A stretch of DNA of 49,071 bases from Clostridiales bacterium (GTDB lineage: Bacteria; Bacillota; Clostridia; Christensenellales; CAG-138), in the NCBI GenBank assembly GCA_012517905.1, contig JAAYUE010000014.1:1-49071 (forward strand). Reading direction: 5' to 3'. Of this stretch, positions 8,147 to 15,127 are shown one piece after another. Within the stretch, counting starts at the first letter, position 1; each line of letters opens with the position of its first letter. Made by a program: the position numbers and the translations under genes. Under the pieces are notes generated by a model. It did not search any database and had not been told where the DNA came from. It worked only from the letters and a program-made list of their open reading frames with translations.

Positions 8147-8168
8147 AAATGCTGTAACAGCACTCGCA
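8147..8168. repeat. Right 22-bp direct repeat flanking the DUF2971 gene
   Basis: Matches 20 of 22 bases with the copy at 6809-6830. The two differences lie in the middle (CAG here, GAA there). Base composition returns to the G+C-rich norm just beyond it. Confidence 0.6.
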
Positions 8169-8170
8169 CC

Positions 8171-8210
8171 AAAATAAAGATGGATTCCGTACGGAATCCA
8201 TCTTTATTTT
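8171..8210. terminator. Perfect 40-bp palindromic terminator
   Basis: A perfect inverted repeat with no central loop: arms of 20 bp beginning AAAATAAAGATGGATTCCGT. The A+T-rich ends give T-rich tails in both directions. It closes the exporter operon read leftward. Confidence 0.8.
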
Positions 8211-8214
8211 TGTT

Positions 8215-8982
8215 TTATACCCTCTTTTTATATGCCCGCATCGCAAAAAAATAGGCAGCAAGCAAAATCCCAACGCACCATGCCAGCGCAACCCCAATAT
8301 CGTTTCCGACGGGCCGGCCCGCAAGCAGGGAACGGATTGCATCAACGATGGATGTAACCGGCTGGTTTTCGGCAAAAGCGCGGACGACCGGAGGCATCGA
8401 ACTTGTTGGAACGAACGCCGAACTGATAAACGGCAGGAAGATCAGCGGATAGGAAAACCCGACAGCGCCGTCAATCGATTTAGCGGACAGCCCGGCGATC
8501 GCCGCGACCCACGTCAGGGCCAGCGTGAAAAGCGTAAGTATTCCGGCCACCGCAAGCCATGACAATCCCCCCGCCGATGAGCGAAACCCCATCAAAAGCG
8601 CCACGAGAATGATGATGGCGACCGAAATGGCGTTTGACACCAGCGAGGTCAGCAAATGTCCCCACAGCGCGCTCGAGCGCGCGATCGGCATGGTGTGAAA
8701 CCGTTCGAAAATCCCGCTTTGCAGATCCATAAACAGGCGGTAAGCCGTGTAGGAAACGCCGCTTGCAATCGCAATCAACAGAATGCCGGGGAGCAGATAA
8801 TTCACATAATTGTCCGTGCCTGCCTGAATTGCGCCGCCCAGCACATAGACAAACAGCAGCATCATGGCAATCGGCGTAAGGCAGACCGTGATGATGGTGT
8901 CCATGCTGCGGAATACATGGCGCATGGAGCGGGAGAGCATCACGCCCATATCGCCGAAATAGTGATTCCTGGCCGCTTCCAT
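8215..8982 (-). CDS. ABC-2 type exporter permease
   Basis: A 255-residue membrane protein forming the channel half of a drug- or lipid-type ABC-2 exporter. Six hydrophobic segments are seen at about 30-50, 62-82, 107-135, 142-165, 175-195 and 228-250. The block LQSGIFERFHTMPIARSSALWGHLL is the amphipathic coupling region typical of DrrB-like permeases. The ATG overlaps the ATPase stop by one base (TAATG), so both are translated together. It is the last gene of the PadR-led operon and is followed by a perfect palindromic terminator. The exported compound is unknown; by family, hydrophobic antibiotics or toxic compounds are plausible. Confidence 0.85.
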   Translation of the reverse strand: MEAARNHYFGDMGVMLSRSMRHVFRSMDTIITVCLTPIAMMLLFVYVLGGAIQAGTDNYVNYLLPGILLIAIASGVSYTAYRLFMDLQSGIFERFHTMPIARSSALWGHLLTSLVSNAISVAIIILVALLMGFRSSAGGLSWLAVAGILTLFTLALTWVAAIAGLSAKSIDGAVGFSYPLIFLPFISSAFVPTSSMPPVVRAFAENQPVTSIVDAIRSLLAGRPVGNDIGVALAWCVGILLAAYFFAMRAYKKRV

Positions 8983-9743
8983 TAATTTTCCCCTTTCTTT
9001 CCGATGATGGAGAGAAATATCTCCTCCAAAGTCGGTTGCTTTTCAACATACTCCACCTTTGCCGGCGGGAACAGCTTTTTTAGTTCCTCCAGCGTGCCGT
9101 TTGCAATAATTTTCCCTTCGTGCAGAATCGCGATTCTGTCCGCAAGCTTCTCCGCTTCTTCCAAATATTGGGTGGTCAGCAGCACCGTCGTGCCGTTACC
9201 TGCGAGGTCTTTCACAACATTCCAAACTTCGATGCGTCCCTCCGGGTCGAGCCCCGTAGTCGGCTCGTCAAGAAAGATAACCTTCGGTTGCCCGACAAGA
9301 CTCATGGCGATATCAAGCCTTCGGCGCATCCCGCCGGAATAGGTCGAAACCCTTCTGTCGGCGGCATCGGTCAGATCAAAGCTCTTAAGCAGGTCCCCGG
9401 CAACCTGGCGCGGCTTTTGAAGATGCCGCAGCTGAGCGATCATAATGAGATTTTCCCGCCCTGTCAAAACCTCATCCACGGCGGCAAATTGCCCGGTCAG
9501 GCTGATGGACCGGCGGACATGATCGGGGTTTGCTGCAACGTCGAAGCCATTGACAGCGGCTGTTCCGCCGTCCTGCTTCAGCAATGTAGTAAGGATTCGG
9601 ACGATCGTCGTCTTGCCCGCTCCATTTGAGCCAAGCAAGGCAAAGATATCGCCCTGTTCCGCCTCGAAGTCAACGCCCTTCAAAACATGCAGGTTTTTGT
9701 AAGACTTCTGCACGTCTTTCATCTGAATTGTGATGTCTTTCAT
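8982..9743 (-). CDS. ABC exporter ATP-binding protein (DrrA-like)
   Basis: A 253-residue ATPase that powers the neighbouring permease. Walker A is LLGSNGAGKTT (about residues 38-48), the signature is YSGGMRRRLDIAMSL, Walker B is VIFLDEPTTGLDP, and the switch His of other ABC proteins is replaced in LLTTQYLEEAE by Gln, as is common in the DrrA group. The C-terminal VEYVEKQPTLEEIFLSI matches the tail domain of DrrA-type proteins. The ATG at 9743 overlaps the stop of the DUF1048 gene (ATGA); a start 20 codons upstream would lie inside that gene and adds residues foreign to the family. Confidence 0.9.
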   Translation of the reverse strand: MKDITIQMKDVQKSYKNLHVLKGVDFEAEQGDIFALLGSNGAGKTTIVRILTTLLKQDGGTAAVNGFDVAANPDHVRRSISLTGQFAAVDEVLTGRENLIMIAQLRHLQKPRQVAGDLLKSFDLTDAADRRVSTYSGGMRRRLDIAMSLVGQPKVIFLDEPTTGLDPEGRIEVWNVVKDLAGNGTTVLLTTQYLEEAEKLADRIAILHEGKIIANGTLEELKKLFPPAKVEYVEKQPTLEEIFLSIIGKKGEN

Positions 9744-10111
9744 TTTCCGTTCTTCTGCTTTCCCAGTTTTTTCAGGATGTCGCGGTTGAGCGACTCGCGC
9801 CATTTTTCCGTATAGGTATTGGCGCTTCGCAGCAGTTCGTCGCAGAATGCGGCCACATCCTCGCCAGTGATCTCCAAAACCCGCTTGCCCTCCGCCGCAC
9901 CTGTTTCAAACAGTTCGATCAGGTCATAATGAATCTTCATCATGTCGTAGCCGGAGCCTGCCGCAAACATCCACATATGCTCCTGAATTTTCTTGAATAC
10001 GTATTGGTAATCTTCCGGCAGAGCTTTCACCCGCGCCATCTGTTGCTTATATTCACGTTTGCTCTCAATCATTTTTTTGATGTTGAAGTAATGATCAAAA
10101 AACTCGGACAC
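9740..10111 (-). CDS. DUF1048 family protein
   Basis: A 123-residue soluble helical protein of the DUF1048 family, recognised by KALPEDYQYVFKKIQEHMW (about 30-48) and LFETGAAEGKRVLEITGEDVAAFCDELL (about 68-95). No enzyme motif is seen. I choose the GTG at 10111 because GAGGAGG, which overlaps the last codons of padR, lies 9 nt upstream. DUF1048 genes typically sit with a PadR regulator and an ABC exporter, as here, so a part in sensing or export control is likely, though its action is not known to me. Confidence 0.8.
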   Translation of the reverse strand: MSEFFDHYFNIKKMIESKREYKQQMARVKALPEDYQYVFKKIQEHMWMFAAGSGYDMMKIHYDLIELFETGAAEGKRVLEITGEDVAAFCDELLRSANTYTEKWRESLNRDILKKLGKQKNGK

Positions 10112-10115
10112 GATC

Positions 10116-10439
10116 TTATTCCTCCTCATACAGCTGGTTGATTTTCGATGCGACGAATTCCCATTTTTCCCAGAACTTTCGAAGCTCTTCACGCCCCGCG
10201 GCGTTCAGTGAGAAAAACTTTCGCGGCGGGCCCAAGTAGGAAGGCTTTTTTTCGATATCCACCAGCCCGTTTTTTTCAAATCGGATCAGGATGGTATAGA
10301 CTGTGCCGTCCACCACATCTGTAAACCCGAGCGCGTTCAGGCGCCGTGTGATATCATATCCATACGTTTCGCCCTTGCCGATGATTTCCAGCACACAGCC
10401 TTCAAGCACGCCCTTGAGCATTTCCGTCAGGTTATCCAG
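10116..10439 (-). CDS. PadR-family transcriptional repressor
   Basis: A 107-residue winged-helix regulator. MLKGVLEGCVLEIIGKGETYGYDITRRLNALG holds the recognition helix, and VDGTVYTILIRFEKNGLVDIEKKPS is the wing. The C-terminal helices dimerise. The best ribosome binding site (GAGGAGG, 10454-10448) stands 8 nt before a CTG at 10439, giving LDNLTEMLKG, the usual length for this group. A TTG at 10463 has no ribosome binding site, and the ATG at 10415 lacks one too. It heads the exporter operon and probably represses it by binding the inverted repeat over the -10 box. Its inducer is unknown. Confidence 0.85.
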   Translation of the reverse strand: MDNLTEMLKGVLEGCVLEIIGKGETYGYDITRRLNALGFTDVVDGTVYTILIRFEKNGLVDIEKKPSYLGPPRKFFSLNAAGREELRKFWEKWEFVASKINQLYEEE

Positions 10440-10488
10440 TGTAATTCCCTCCTCGCGTTTCAACAGGTTCAGTATTACGTACTACTTA

Positions 10489-10515
10489 CTACTGCTATAT
10501 AGTAACGCGCAGTAG
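10489..10515. promoter_or_regulatory. Probable PadR operator
   Basis: Inverted repeat CTACTGC (10489-10495) and GCAGTAG (10509-10515), with 13 bp between the arms. It overlaps the -10 box of the padR promoter. Extra ACTACT copies lie next to it (10481-10494). Confidence 0.5.
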
Positions 10516-10527
10516 CTTGGATGACAA
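10499..10527 (-). promoter_or_regulatory. padR-exporter operon promoter
   Basis: Reading leftward: TTGTCA (10527-10522), a 17-bp spacer, and TACTAT (10504-10499). Confidence 0.7.
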
Positions 10528-10583
10528 TAGGTTTTGAAAAATTTTTTCTTTCTTGATTTGGGAAACGAATCCCGGATTCGCGG

Positions 10584-10611
10584 TTGACTATTCAGGCAAA
10601 TCTTATAAACT
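10584..10611 (+). promoter_or_regulatory. Possible osmC operon promoter
   Basis: TTGACT (10584-10589) and TAAACT (10606-10611) are 16 bp apart, about 55 nt before the OsmC start codon. Confidence 0.5.
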
Positions 10612-10670
10612 AGAGGTAATCGAGCCTGATCTAAGGGATGTTCTCACCAATACATACGGAGGAAGCGACC

Positions 10671-11090
10671 ATGGAACCCCTCATCGTGAATCTCAAACGA
10701 ACGGACGACCGCGTGCACTTCGAGTGCGCTTCCGCCTCGCATCCGGATCTCGTCGTTCCGCTCGACTACACGCCGCCGCTCGGCAGCGGAAACGGCCTCG
10801 CGGGACTGGAAGCGCTGTTGATCGCTTTTTCCGGCTGCGTCAGCACGGCGATCGTCGGTCTTTTGCTGCGGCTTGGCAGGCACGTGCTCGACTACTCCGC
10901 AACGGCGGAAGGCGTTCGCACCGAACAGCCGCTGACGCTGAGCGAGATTCATTTTCAGATCGCAATCAAGTCCAAAGACGTCACAGCCGAGGACATGCGG
11001 GCGGTGCTTCGGCAGGCGGAGGCAATCTCTCCCGTGTGGCTGGCAATCAAAAACAACGTCCTCGTCAAAACGTCCTATACGCTCATTTAA
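10671..11090 (+). CDS. OsmC-family protein
   Basis: A 139-residue OsmC/Ohr-fold protein. Members reduce organic hydroperoxides with two cysteines or have other thiol-linked roles. The block GLEALLIAFSGCVSTAIVGLLLRLG contains a single conserved-type Cys (about residue 57). The second peroxidatic Cys of true Ohr/OsmC, expected in the later SPVWLAIK region, is not there, so peroxidase activity is doubtful. The ATG follows CGGAGGAAG by 6 nt; a start 11 codons earlier has no ribosome binding site. It leads a three-gene run with the Fpg/Nei-like gene and a nitroreductase, a grouping that suggests oxidative or chemical stress. Confidence 0.8.
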   Translation: MEPLIVNLKRTDDRVHFECASASHPDLVVPLDYTPPLGSGNGLAGLEALLIAFSGCVSTAIVGLLLRLGRHVLDYSATAEGVRTEQPLTLSEIHFQIAIKSKDVTAEDMRAVLRQAEAISPVWLAIKNNVLVKTSYTLI

Positions 11091-11134
11091 CCCGACCCGA
11101 ACGACACATCATCGGCGAAAGGCAGGCAAGCGCC

Positions 11135-11959
11135 ATGCTCGAACTCCCGGAGACGATCACCATCGGAACGCAGATCAAAAAGACGCTCAGCGGCAAAACC
11201 GTCCTTCGCGTGCTGCCGCCGACGAAACCGCATAAGTTCACCTGGTTTGGGGGCGACCCTGCGGATTTCGATTCGCGCATGAGAGGCAGCCGCGTAGTTG
11301 CTGGCAACGGCTTTGGCAGCAACGCGGAGTTCGTCCTGGACAACGGACTGTTTCTCAACTTCAGCGACGGCGCTTCCCCGCGCCTGTACGAATCCGTCGC
11401 CGCCACGCCGAAGGATTATCAACTGCTCATCGAGTTTTCCGACGGCGCCGCGCTGGCCGTATCCGTCGCCATGTACGGCGGCATCGTACTGCACGACAGC
11501 GCATACGACAACCCCTATTACACCGCGAGCCGATCCGCCGTTTCGCCGCTGTCCGGCGATTTTGCGGCGCACTTTGAGCGGATATTTTCCGAGAGCAAGC
11601 CGACGCTGAGCGCAAAAGCGTTTCTTGCGACCGAGCAGCGCTTTCCCGGCCTCGGCAACGGCGCGCTGCAGGATATTCTGCTCAACGCCGGTATCCACCC
11701 GAAGCGAAAGATCGGCACGCTGAGCGAAGCGGAGCGCGCGCGCCTGCTCGACGCGGTGATATCCACGCTGCAGGAGATGACGGCGCGCGGCGGGCGCGAC
11801 ACGGAGAAGGATCTGTTCGGAAAGCCGGGCGGATACCGCACGAAACTCTCGAAAAATACGCTGGCGACCGGCTGTCCGCACTGCGGCGGTCCGATTGTCA
11901 AGGAAGCATATATGGGCGGGGCCGTCTATTTCTGCCCCGCCTGCCAGCCGCTGAATTGA
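11135..11959 (+). CDS. Fpg/Nei (MutM-like) DNA glycosylase family protein
   Basis: A 274-residue member of the formamidopyrimidine-DNA glycosylase/endonuclease VIII family, which removes oxidised bases. The helix-two-turn-helix segment TEQRFPGLGNGALQDILLNAGIHPKRK (about 170-196) and the C-terminal zinc finger (CPHCGG...CPAC near the end) are clear. The N-terminus reads MLELPE instead of MPELPE, so the Pro that acts as nucleophile after Met removal is Leu here; Glu3 is kept. A segment of GRDTEKDLFGKPGGYRT replaces the usual linker. It may be a DNA-binding or altered-chemistry branch. The gap to OsmC is 44 bp and to the nitroreductase 18 bp, so one transcript is likely. AGGCAGG precedes the ATG. 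Confidence 0.85.
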   Translation: MLELPETITIGTQIKKTLSGKTVLRVLPPTKPHKFTWFGGDPADFDSRMRGSRVVAGNGFGSNAEFVLDNGLFLNFSDGASPRLYESVAATPKDYQLLIEFSDGAALAVSVAMYGGIVLHDSAYDNPYYTASRSAVSPLSGDFAAHFERIFSESKPTLSAKAFLATEQRFPGLGNGALQDILLNAGIHPKRKIGTLSEAERARLLDAVISTLQEMTARGGRDTEKDLFGKPGGYRTKLSKNTLATGCPHCGGPIVKEAYMGGAVYFCPACQPLN

Positions 11960-11977
11960 CCAAAGGAGACGAATAGA

Positions 11978-12652
11978 ATGGGAAATCCTGAAAAGAATCA
12001 AGCCATATTGGACGTGTTTCAATTTCGGCACGCATGCAAAAAATTCGATCCGAACAAACCGGTTTCGGACGAGGACTTCGATACCATACTCCAAGCGGCG
12101 CGTCTTTCGCCGACCTCGTTCGGTTTCGAGCCGTGGAAGATGATCGTGCTGACGGACGAGGCGATCCGTCAAAAGCTGTACCCCTTCGCCTGGGGCGCGC
12201 GAAACAGCCTCGACACCGCGAGCCGCTTCGTCATCCTGCTGGCGCGCAAAAAAGCGGACACGCTCTATTCCGCAGAGTTTATCGCACATATGATGCGGGA
12301 TATCCACCACCTGCCGCCCGAAGCCGTGCACCAGCGGCGCGAGCGATACCGTCTCTTTCAGGAGGACGACTTCGAGCTGCTCGAAAGCGACCGCGCGCTC
12401 TTCGACTGGGCGGGCAAGCAGACTTATATCGTGCTTGCCAACATGCTGACCGTCGCCGCATTCCTCGGCATCGACTCCTGTCCGATCGAAGGGTTTCACC
12501 GGCGAAAAGCCGACGCGCTGCTTGCCGAGGCGGGGCTGATCGATCCCGATCGCTTCGGCGTCTCCGTCATGGCGAGTTTCGGCTATCGCGCGGAGCCGCC
12601 GCGCCACGAGAAGACGCGCCAGCCGCTGGACGAGCTGATCATCTGGAAATGA
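11978..12652 (+). CDS. Nitroreductase-family NAD(P)H oxidoreductase
   Basis: A 224-residue FMN-dependent reductase related to NfsB and dihydropteridine reductases. The N-terminal FQFRHACKKFDPNKPVSDEDFDTIL gives the FMN phosphate site (RHACKKF), and LSPTSFGFEPWKMIV is the second flavin contact. A late CPIEGFHRRKADALL and SFGYRAEPP complete the fold. Family members reduce nitroaromatics, quinones or flavins by two-electron steps. AAAGGAG stands 11 nt before the ATG. It closes the osmC operon and is followed by a terminator. The natural substrate is unknown. Confidence 0.88.
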   Translation: MGNPEKNQAILDVFQFRHACKKFDPNKPVSDEDFDTILQAARLSPTSFGFEPWKMIVLTDEAIRQKLYPFAWGARNSLDTASRFVILLARKKADTLYSAEFIAHMMRDIHHLPPEAVHQRRERYRLFQEDDFELLESDRALFDWAGKQTYIVLANMLTVAAFLGIDSCPIEGFHRRKADALLAEAGLIDPDRFGVSVMASFGYRAEPPRHEKTRQPLDELIIWK

Positions 12653-12665
12653 CGAACTGCAACGC

Positions 12666-12694
12666 AAAAAGGAGCCGAAACCGGCTCCTTTTTT
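12666..12694. terminator. Terminator between nitroreductase and merR
   Basis: A 7-bp stem GGAGCCG/CGGCTCC (12671-12688) flanked by A-run and T-run, so it can serve both convergent genes. Confidence 0.85.
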
Positions 12695-12719
12695 GTGTGT
12701 CGCACCACGCGTCGTTTCT

Positions 12720-13538
12720 TTAGATTTTTCTGACGGGGACTTCGAGTTGCGTCAGCCAATGCTCCGGGTTCGGCTGTTCATCCGGCGAAACGATCACGTG
12801 TCCACGCAGATTTCCGGCGAATGCATAGCCGTTTTCCTCCATCCAGCGCGCAAGTTTTTCGCCCGCCGCGTCATACCCCCCGTCAAACGGGCCGGAAAAG
12901 CGCAGCGTCGCCGCCAGCTCGATCGCCGGATATTCTTTGTAGACAAACTCCCCTCTGCTCTCGCCAAGCTCGTCTACGGGAATTGCGACCTCCACATCGG
13001 GGTTCGATTCCATATACGCCTCGTCGAAATAGACGGAATAGCCGTCGCTGTGACAGGCGATATTGTGTTCCGCAATGTACATGGCCAGCTTTTCCCAAAG
13101 GATGCTTTCCTCGTTGTAATGCGGCAGGATTCCCCGGAGAGAAAGCACCTTGACCGCATCCAATTTTTTCAGTTCCACTTCATACAACATAATGTCGCGC
13201 TCCTTTCGCAGTTCGCCGCTCATTTCCATGAGCTTTTTGAGTCGATCGTGGCCGGTTTCGATATCCCGGCGCACTTCGGCCGCCCGCTCGAGAAACACCC
13301 TGTCCAAATACGTTTTGTCTTCAAAGCGCGGCAATATTTCACCAATTCGCTCGATGGAAAACCCTACGTCGCGCAGCGCGGTGATCCTGCCGACAAGCGG
13401 AATTTGTCCCGCGGCGTACTGTCGATACCCCGTCTCGGGATCGATCTGCGCCGGCGAAAGCAGGCCGCACTTTTCATAGTGCCGCAGCATGCGCGGCGAA
13501 ACGCGAACAAGCCTCGAAAACTCTCCGATTCGAAACAA
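12720..13538 (-). CDS. MerR-family regulator with GyrI-like effector domain
   Basis: A 272-residue BmrR-like activator. The N-terminal MerR winged helix (FRIGEFSRLVRVSPRMLRHYEKCGLL, then DPETGYRQYAAGQ) is followed by a dimerising coiled coil (about 75-115) and a C-terminal GyrI-like ligand-binding domain that usually binds hydrophobic compounds. The start is TTG at 13538 because AAAGGAGG lies 6 nt upstream; a start nine codons earlier has no such site. Its own promoter carries the 19-bp spacer typical of MerR control, so it is probably autoregulated. No exporter gene lies beside it in the same direction, so its other targets are unknown. Confidence 0.88.
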   Translation of the reverse strand: MFRIGEFSRLVRVSPRMLRHYEKCGLLSPAQIDPETGYRQYAAGQIPLVGRITALRDVGFSIERIGEILPRFEDKTYLDRVFLERAAEVRRDIETGHDRLKKLMEMSGELRKERDIMLYEVELKKLDAVKVLSLRGILPHYNEESILWEKLAMYIAEHNIACHSDGYSVYFDEAYMESNPDVEVAIPVDELGESRGEFVYKEYPAIELAATLRFSGPFDGGYDAAGEKLARWMEENGYAFAGNLRGHVIVSPDEQPNPEHWLTQLEVPVRKI

Positions 13539-13580
13539 AATGCCCCTCCTTTCTGATCTGCGCATCCGGATCGCACCATC

Positions 13581-13620
13581 AATATAAGCCTTGACACTGT
13601 GACAGAGTCAAGGCTTATAT
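13581..13620 (-). promoter_or_regulatory. MerR-type promoter and operator
   Basis: Reading leftward: TTGACT (13611-13606), a 19-bp spacer, and TATATT (13586-13581). A perfect dyad with 14-bp arms (ATATAAGCCTTGAC, 13582-13595, and its complement, 13607-13620) straddles the spacer. The overlong spacer is the hallmark of promoters that MerR proteins untwist. Confidence 0.85.
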
Positions 13621-13646
13621 CACGTTTTTTTGAATTTTATTCTGCG

Positions 13647-14336
13647 TCAGCGGGAAGGCCTGCCCAAATCCGCGTCGTTGCTGTAACCGTAGCCTTCCCA
13701 GTATCCCTGATAGGAGTCGTCGGAGGAAAGTTCGATGCGGTTGACCCAGCGCGCCCACTTATAGCCCCACTTGTCCTCCGCAACAAAGATGAACGGATAG
13801 CCCATCTCCGGCGGGAGAGCGATGCCGTTTGCGTCATAGGCCAGTATCAGGTTGTGATCCAATATCTCCTGCAGCGGCAGGGACGTTGTGTAGCCGTCCA
13901 CGGCGTGGAAGATTACGGTGTTCGCCTCTCCCTGAGGAGTCGCCGCCTCCAGCAGCGTCTTCATCGCGACGCCCTGCCAGAGGATATTCGCATTCCAGCC
14001 CTCCACGCAGTAAATCCGAATCAGCCGCTGCTCGCTCGGCAGCGCCTTGACCTCGTCGTATGTGTAGGTCTGCGGCGTGTCCGCAAGCCCGTCAATCGTC
14101 AGCTGGTATGTGTCGATGTCTACATATTGAATTCCCTTGATCGAGTTGTCCCGCGGGCCGACTGCGGGGTCGAGCTTATTGCCTTCGTACTCGCGCAGTT
14201 CTCCTTCCCGATATCGTTCCATCGTTGCGGCGGAGGCCGCGTCCGCTTCGCCCGTCTCGGCGCCGGGTTGCGCCGGCGCGGCGCAGCCGGTCAGCAGTAT
14301 CGCCGCAAGTAGCAGCAATGCAATTCTTTTTTTCAT
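13647..14336 (-). CDS. Molybdopterin-dependent oxidoreductase-domain lipoprotein
   Basis: A 229-residue lipoprotein with the sulfite-oxidase/MsrP-like molybdopterin-binding fold. The signal is MKKRIALLLLAAILLTGC with the lipidated Cys18. The RIYCVEGWNANILWQG block carries the Cys that ligates molybdenum in this family. HAVDGYTTSLPLQEILDHNLILAYDANG and the following LPPEMGYPFIFVAEDKWGYKWARWVNRIEL are also characteristic. It would act outside the membrane, moving oxygen or electrons on a small substrate. No partner heme or membrane subunit is encoded next to it. GGAGGAACG precedes the ATG. Family sure, function not known. Confidence 0.85.
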   Translation of the reverse strand: MKKRIALLLLAAILLTGCAAPAQPGAETGEADAASAATMERYREGELREYEGNKLDPAVGPRDNSIKGIQYVDIDTYQLTIDGLADTPQTYTYDEVKALPSEQRLIRIYCVEGWNANILWQGVAMKTLLEAATPQGEANTVIFHAVDGYTTSLPLQEILDHNLILAYDANGIALPPEMGYPFIFVAEDKWGYKWARWVNRIELSSDDSYQGYWEGYGYSNDADLGRPSR

Positions 14337-14356
14337 CGGCGTTCCTCCAGTAAAGA

Positions 14357-14372
14357 CTATACTTCAGTATAG
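14357..14372. promoter_or_regulatory. Mirror -10 boxes in an inverted repeat
   Basis: CTATACT and AGTATAG, 2 bp apart, place a TATACT on each strand. The leftward one could serve the molybdopterin-domain lipoprotein, though its -35 (CTGCTA) is weak. It may also be an operator. Confidence 0.35.
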
Positions 14373-14689
14373 CATCATTGGATAACGATAGCAGTTATGA
14401 ATATTGAACTTTTCATGAACGCTTCGCGGCCATTCTGTTGTTTTAACGTGTTTTCTTTTTGCGGACGATGTGATATATTGAACGCGATTGGATCGAAAGG
14501 ATTGCTTTCATGCCGCAGCAATGCTCTAAAACCGGCATGCAACGCCCGGATTTCTTCTCCGCCGGTGCGCTCGGTGTCCGCCGCCGCTCGGATTTTCGCA
14601 GCGCTGCTGCTCATCGTGTTCCTGCCGCTTCGTGGAAGTCCGACCCTGGGGGAAAGCGCCGCACAATTTCCAAAAAACGAGGGAAGCAT
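14373..14689. other. Gap and long leader before the VOC gene
   Basis: An extended -10 (TGATATATT, 14471-14479) implies a leader of about 200 nt before the VOC start codon. The stretch has a frame (14397-14693) with a hydrophobic run AALLLIVFLPL near its end but no supported start. No known riboswitch or RNA fold is recognised. Confidence 0.4.
14471..14479 (+). promoter_or_regulatory. Extended -10 of the VOC gene
   Basis: TGATATATT is an extended -10. The -35 (TTTTCT, 17 bp upstream) is poor. Confidence 0.4.
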
Positions 14690-15076
14690 ATGATCGAAGG
14701 GATTTCTCTTGGCAACGTCATGATCGACTGCGACGACGAAGACCGGCTTTGTTCGTTTTATGAGCGCCTGCTCGGCTGGGAGCGCGGCGTGCGCTTCGGC
14801 CGCCCTTCGCTGACAAGCGAAAGCGGACTCGTGCTGCTCTTTGTACAGGAAGAGGACTATGCTCCGCCCGTTTGGCCGGAGCTGGACGGACACCAGCAGA
14901 AACAAATGCACTTCGATTTTCAGGTGCCGGATGTTCCCCGCGCGGTCGAGCTGGCAATTCAGCTCGGCGCGCGGCTCGCAGCGGCGCAGTTCGGCGGCGG
15001 CGCGGAGTCGTTCGTGACCATGATCGATCCCGCAGGTCACCCCTTCTGCCTCTGCGCCGCATCCAACAAAGCGTGA
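14690..15076 (+). CDS. VOC-superfamily (glyoxalase/bleomycin-resistance fold) protein
   Basis: A 128-residue single-unit vicinal-oxygen-chelate protein. ISLGNVMIDCDDEDRLCSFYERLLGWE is the first beta-alpha-beta module. QMHFDFQVPDVPRAVELAIQLGARL and ESFVTMIDPAGHPFCLC form the second module, with the usual metal-site pattern (H in QMHFDF, D and G-H-P-F-C-L near the end). Close relatives are annotated as glyoxalase-like proteins; the substrate is not predictable. The ATG follows GAGGGAAGC. An in-frame extension of 60 codons upstream (from 14510) is basic and low-complexity, and is not counted. Confidence 0.8.
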   Translation: MIEGISLGNVMIDCDDEDRLCSFYERLLGWERGVRFGRPSLTSESGLVLLFVQEEDYAPPVWPELDGHQQKQMHFDFQVPDVPRAVELAIQLGARLAAAQFGGGAESFVTMIDPAGHPFCLCAASNKA

Positions 15077-15087
15077 CGCAGACATAC

Positions 15088-15117
15088 AAAAAGCGCGGCA
15101 AGACTGCCGCGCTTTTT
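15088..15117. terminator. Terminator after the VOC gene
   Basis: AAAAAGCGCGGCA pairs with TGCCGCGCTTTTT over a 4-nt loop. It lies between convergent genes and has A/T tails for both directions. Confidence 0.85.
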
Positions 15118-15127
15118 CTTCGCCAAA

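Noticed and set aside
6645..8168. The tRNA-Pro 3' end as an integration site repeated at the far end of the DUF2971 insert
   Set aside because: I found no second copy of the tRNA 3' sequence up to 8.2 kb. The only repeats are the 22-bp ones at 6809 and 8147.
10553..11959. A single 468-codon frame suggesting a fusion upstream of the Fpg/Nei-like protein
   Set aside because: The first 190 codons lie out of frame over the OsmC gene and are basic and low-complexity. The Fpg/Nei family start (MLELPE) is at 11135.
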